Positions 6,417 through 8,258 of a DNA stretch of 8,258 bases are shown piece by piece. The stretch comes from Hyphomicrobiales bacterium (GTDB lineage: Bacteria; Pseudomonadota; Alphaproteobacteria; Rhizobiales; S144-35), in assembly GCA_015494185.1 (NCBI GenBank), contig WGBT01000326.1:1-8258 (forward strand), read 5' to 3'. Below the pieces are notes generated by a model that was not told the origin of the DNA, ran no database searches, and was given only the letters and a program-made list of their open reading frames with translations. The position numbers were made by a program, and so were the translations under genes. The stretch's first letter is position 1. Each line of letters begins with the position of its first letter.

Positions 6417-7856
6417 CTAGCGTGGCAATTGGCTGGTTCCCATCAGGAATTTGTCGACGGCGTGAGCCGCCTGCCGCCCTTCACGAATGGCCCAAACCAC
6501 CAGGGATTGGCCCCGGCGCATATCACCCGCGGCAAACACTTTTCCGCTTGGATGATCGCTGAGATAATCCTCGTCATTGGCCTTGATGCCGCGCCCCACC
6601 AGCGCACGGTCGACAGTGACACCAAATTGTTCCAGCATGCCGGTTTCCACCGGGCCGGAAAAGCCTGTTGCAAATAAGACCAGATCGGCTTTGAGCTCGC
6701 CTTCGGTGCCCGGAATAGGTTTTAGTTTTTCATCGACACGGACGAATTTCAGTTTTTTGACAACACCGTTTTCACCTTCAAAGGCGGTGGTGCTGATGGA
6801 AAATTCACGTTTGGCCCCTTCTTCCTGCGAAGACGAAGTTCGCAATTTCAACGGCCAATGGGGCCAGGTCAGCAATTTGTCCGGGTGCTCGGGGGGACGT
6901 GGCATGATTTCCAATTGTGTGACGGAAATTGCGCCTTGGCGAAAACTCGTGCCAATGCAGTCTGAGCCGGTATCGCCGCCGCCAATGACAACGACATGTT
7001 TGCCCTTGGCGGAAATTTCTTCAACATCGCCTAACGGCTCTTGGCTGTTGCGGCGGTTTTGCTGGGTGAGAAAGTCCATGGCAAAATGAATGCCTCCCAA
7101 CTCACGGCCTGGCGCATTGGCCAGAAAATCATTGGGTTTTTCGGCTCCGCCCGTCAACAAAATGGCGTCATATTCGTCAAGTAATTCGGTTGCTGTTCGA
7201 TCGCGGCCGATTGTCGTGTTGGTATGCAGGATCACCCCTTCAGCCTGCATTTGTTCGACCCGGCGGTCGATATGGTGTTTTTCCAATTTGAAATCAGGAA
7301 TGCCATAGCGTAAAAGCCCGCCAATCTTGGCGTTTTTCTCGTATAGATGAACCTCATGGCCAACCCGCGCCAATTGTTGCGCAGCCGCCATGCCTGCCGG
7401 TCCTGAGCCGACGATGGCAATTCTTTTTCCGGTGCGGTGATCGGCAATCTGGGGGGTGATCCAACCCTGTTCCCAGGCGTGGTCAATAATCGCGCATTCA
7501 ATGGTCTTGATGGTGACCGGGATGTCCTCAAGATTCAAGGTGCAGGCTTCTTCACAAGGGGCGGGGCAAATGCGGCCGGTGAATTCCGGGAAATTATTGG
7601 TCGAGTGTAGGTTCTCGAGTGCGGCTTGCCAATCCTCATTGAAGACCAGATCATTCCAGTCGGGAATTTGATTGTTGACCGGACAGCCCTTGTGGCAGAA
7701 AGGAATTCCGCAATCCATGCAGCGGGCCGCTTGATCGCGCAGCTCGGTTTCCGGAAGCGGATTGACAAATTCTTTATAGTGCAAGACACGGTCGGCTGCC
7801 GGGGCATAGGTCCGGTCTTGGCGCGCAATTTCCAAAAATCCTGTCGGTTTTCCCAT
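6417..7856 (-). CDS. gltD: Glutamate synthase (NADPH) small subunit
   Basis: GltD, 479 residues, full length for the family. With GltB it makes two glutamates from glutamine and 2-oxoglutarate in nitrogen assimilation; GltD takes electrons from NADPH through FAD and iron-sulphur centres. The N-terminal iron-sulphur part has Cys at 46, 49, 54 and 58 (ARCMDCGIPFCHKGCPVNNQ) and at 97, 101 and 105 (RICPAPCEEAC). The FAD Rossmann motif IVGSGPAGMAAA is at 148-159, the NADPH motif VVVIGGGDTGSD at 288-299, and the second FAD contact VFAAGDMRRGQSLVVWAI at 440-457. The start MGKPTGFLE agrees with relatives, though only a weak AGACGA-type ribosome binding site precedes it. No gltB is adjacent on either side within the window, although the two are usually paired. 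It ends at TAG 6417-6419, directly beside the mosaic palindrome. Confidence 0.97.
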   Translation of the reverse strand: MGKPTGFLEIARQDRTYAPAADRVLHYKEFVNPLPETELRDQAARCMDCGIPFCHKGCPVNNQIPDWNDLVFNEDWQAALENLHSTNNFPEFTGRICPAPCEEACTLNLEDIPVTIKTIECAIIDHAWEQGWITPQIADHRTGKRIAIVGSGPAGMAAAQQLARVGHEVHLYEKNAKIGGLLRYGIPDFKLEKHHIDRRVEQMQAEGVILHTNTTIGRDRTATELLDEYDAILLTGGAEKPNDFLANAPGRELGGIHFAMDFLTQQNRRNSQEPLGDVEEISAKGKHVVVIGGGDTGSDCIGTSFRQGAISVTQLEIMPRPPEHPDKLLTWPHWPLKLRTSSSQEEGAKREFSISTTAFEGENGVVKKLKFVRVDEKLKPIPGTEGELKADLVLFATGFSGPVETGMLEQFGVTVDRALVGRGIKANDEDYLSDHPSGKVFAAGDMRRGQSLVVWAIREGRQAAHAVDKFLMGTSQLPR

Positions 7857-7973
7857 AATCGTCTGCTTAATTCCGTCTGTGCAATTGGTTTTGATATTCT
7901 TTGTTGATCAATTTTGAGGGGAGAGCTGGGGCGCCCCTGGTCTTTGATCAAAAGTTCCGATCGTCTTCAATTC
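7857..7973. other. Intergenic region upstream of gltD
   Basis: 117 bases between the hendecad-repeat gene and gltD. It contains a perfect palindrome GGGGCGCCCC at 7928-7937 and a 5-bp inverted repeat AGGGG / CCCCT around it (7917-7938). There is also a pair of TTGATCAA-like sites on either side. No T-run follows on the minus strand, so a terminator is not called. The palindrome could be an operator, but nothing identifies a regulator. Confidence 0.3.
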
Positions 7974-8258
7974 TCACCCGAGTAAATAGCGCACAACTGC
8001 AGCCACGGCCGCCGCTGCGATGATCCCGTTCATCCATTTGAGAAAATTGACATCGCCTTCAAGACGCGCAAAGCGCGCATCCCATTTGCTGTCCAGGGCT
8101 GTGATCCGAGCGCCTAAATCATCGGTTTTCTTATCGATCTTGCGGTCGAGCTGGTCACAGCGTTCATCGATCTTGCGGTCGAGTTGATCACAGCGTTCAT
8201 CGATCTTACGGTCAAGTTGATCACAGCGTTCATCGATCTTACGGTCAAGTTGATCACA
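7974..8258 (-). CDS. Hendecad-repeat coiled-coil protein with C-terminal membrane anchor (5' end beyond window)
   Basis: The last 94 residues and TGA stop of a minus-strand gene whose start lies past the right edge. It opens with three exact copies of CDQLDRKIDER and a fourth, CDQLDRKIDKK. Three diverged 11-residue units follow in phase (TDDLGARITAL, DSKWDARFARL, EGDVNFLKWMN), then a hydrophobic tail GIIAAAAVAAVVRYLLG. Eleven-residue periodicity with hydrophobic positions 1, 4 and 8 is a hendecad coiled coil; the tail looks like a membrane anchor, so the rod would project from the inner membrane. Every intact repeat has Cys at its core position 1. The layout resembles Borrelia Bdr proteins, CCDC90/DUF1640-like proteins and phage XhlA-type proteins; which, if any, is homologous cannot be told. 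It lies 117 bases upstream of gltD. Confidence 0.8.
   Translation of the reverse strand, partial: CDQLDRKIDERCDQLDRKIDERCDQLDRKIDERCDQLDRKIDKKTDDLGARITALDSKWDARFARLEGDVNFLKWMNGIIAAAAVAAVVRYLLG
8127..8258 (-). repeat. Tandem 33-bp repeats in a coding region
   Basis: Four contiguous 33-bp units: 8226-8258 and 8193-8225 are identical, 8160-8192 differs at two silent positions, and 8127-8159 is more diverged. The array continues beyond the right edge. The unit length is a multiple of three, so copy number can change without breaking the frame. Homogeneity increases toward the edge, as expected if expansion is recent there. Confidence 0.95.

Noticed and set aside
7917..7938. AGGGG / CCCCT inverted repeat as a terminator of the hendecad-repeat gene
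   Set aside because: Five-bp stem with a 12-base loop and no T-run on the minus strand.
8127..8258. Regular 33-bp repeats as a CRISPR array
   Set aside because: Units are directly contiguous with no spacers and form an uninterrupted reading frame with a matching protein repeat.

Overview
The window reads as a chromosomal stretch of an alphaproteobacterium, most likely of the order Hyphomicrobiales (Rhizobiales). The clearest pointers are an EipA/DUF1134 envelope protein, a GltD of the kind seen in that order, a coiled-coil membrane protein of a rhizobial type, and a mosaic intergenic palindrome with CTAGAGC ends. By eye, base composition is near 50% G+C, which fits a host-associated or moderately reduced member better than a free-living rhizobium. 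The genus cannot be fixed from this sequence. Every gene and gene relic I can support is on the minus strand, so the window is described below from left to right but is transcribed from right to left.

Left part (1-1763): a probable envelope operon. It contains a possible small ORF with a good ribosome binding site (1542-1763), a secreted OmpA-C-domain peptidoglycan-binding protein (833-1465), and 34 bases further on a secreted ClpP/crotonase-fold protein (798 to the left edge, truncated by the window). The last gene has SPGG, SSCA and GFHAP signatures and is a likely periplasmic serine protease.

Middle (about 1764-2968): 1.2 kb without an intact gene. It is a graveyard of accessory DNA: a tyrosine recombinase with a stop codon, frameshifts and a lost catalytic Arg (2443-2951), then a BrnT-type toxin relic with an in-frame stop (2069-2197). 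I read this as a decayed integrative element inserted between two core envelope genes.

Centre-right (2969-6069): two further envelope genes. One is a single-pass membrane protein with a long coiled coil and a disordered Lys/Ser/Pro tail. The other is eipA, whose DUF1134 domain is preceded by an unusual 150-residue Pro/Tyr/Gly-rich linker. They are separated by a 599-base A+T-rich gap holding strong hairpins.

Right part (6070-8258): a rhizobial mosaic intergenic repeat, the glutamate synthase small subunit gltD with no gltB beside it, and the 3' end of a coiled-coil/membrane-anchor gene. That last gene is built of near-identical 33-bp (11-residue, hendecad) repeats with a Cys in every repeat, and it runs off the right edge.

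The strongest leads for something unusual are the hendecad-repeat anchor protein at the right edge, the OmpA plus ClpP-like operon at the left edge, and the linker expansion in EipA. I see no intact phage-defence, CRISPR or secretion system in this window.
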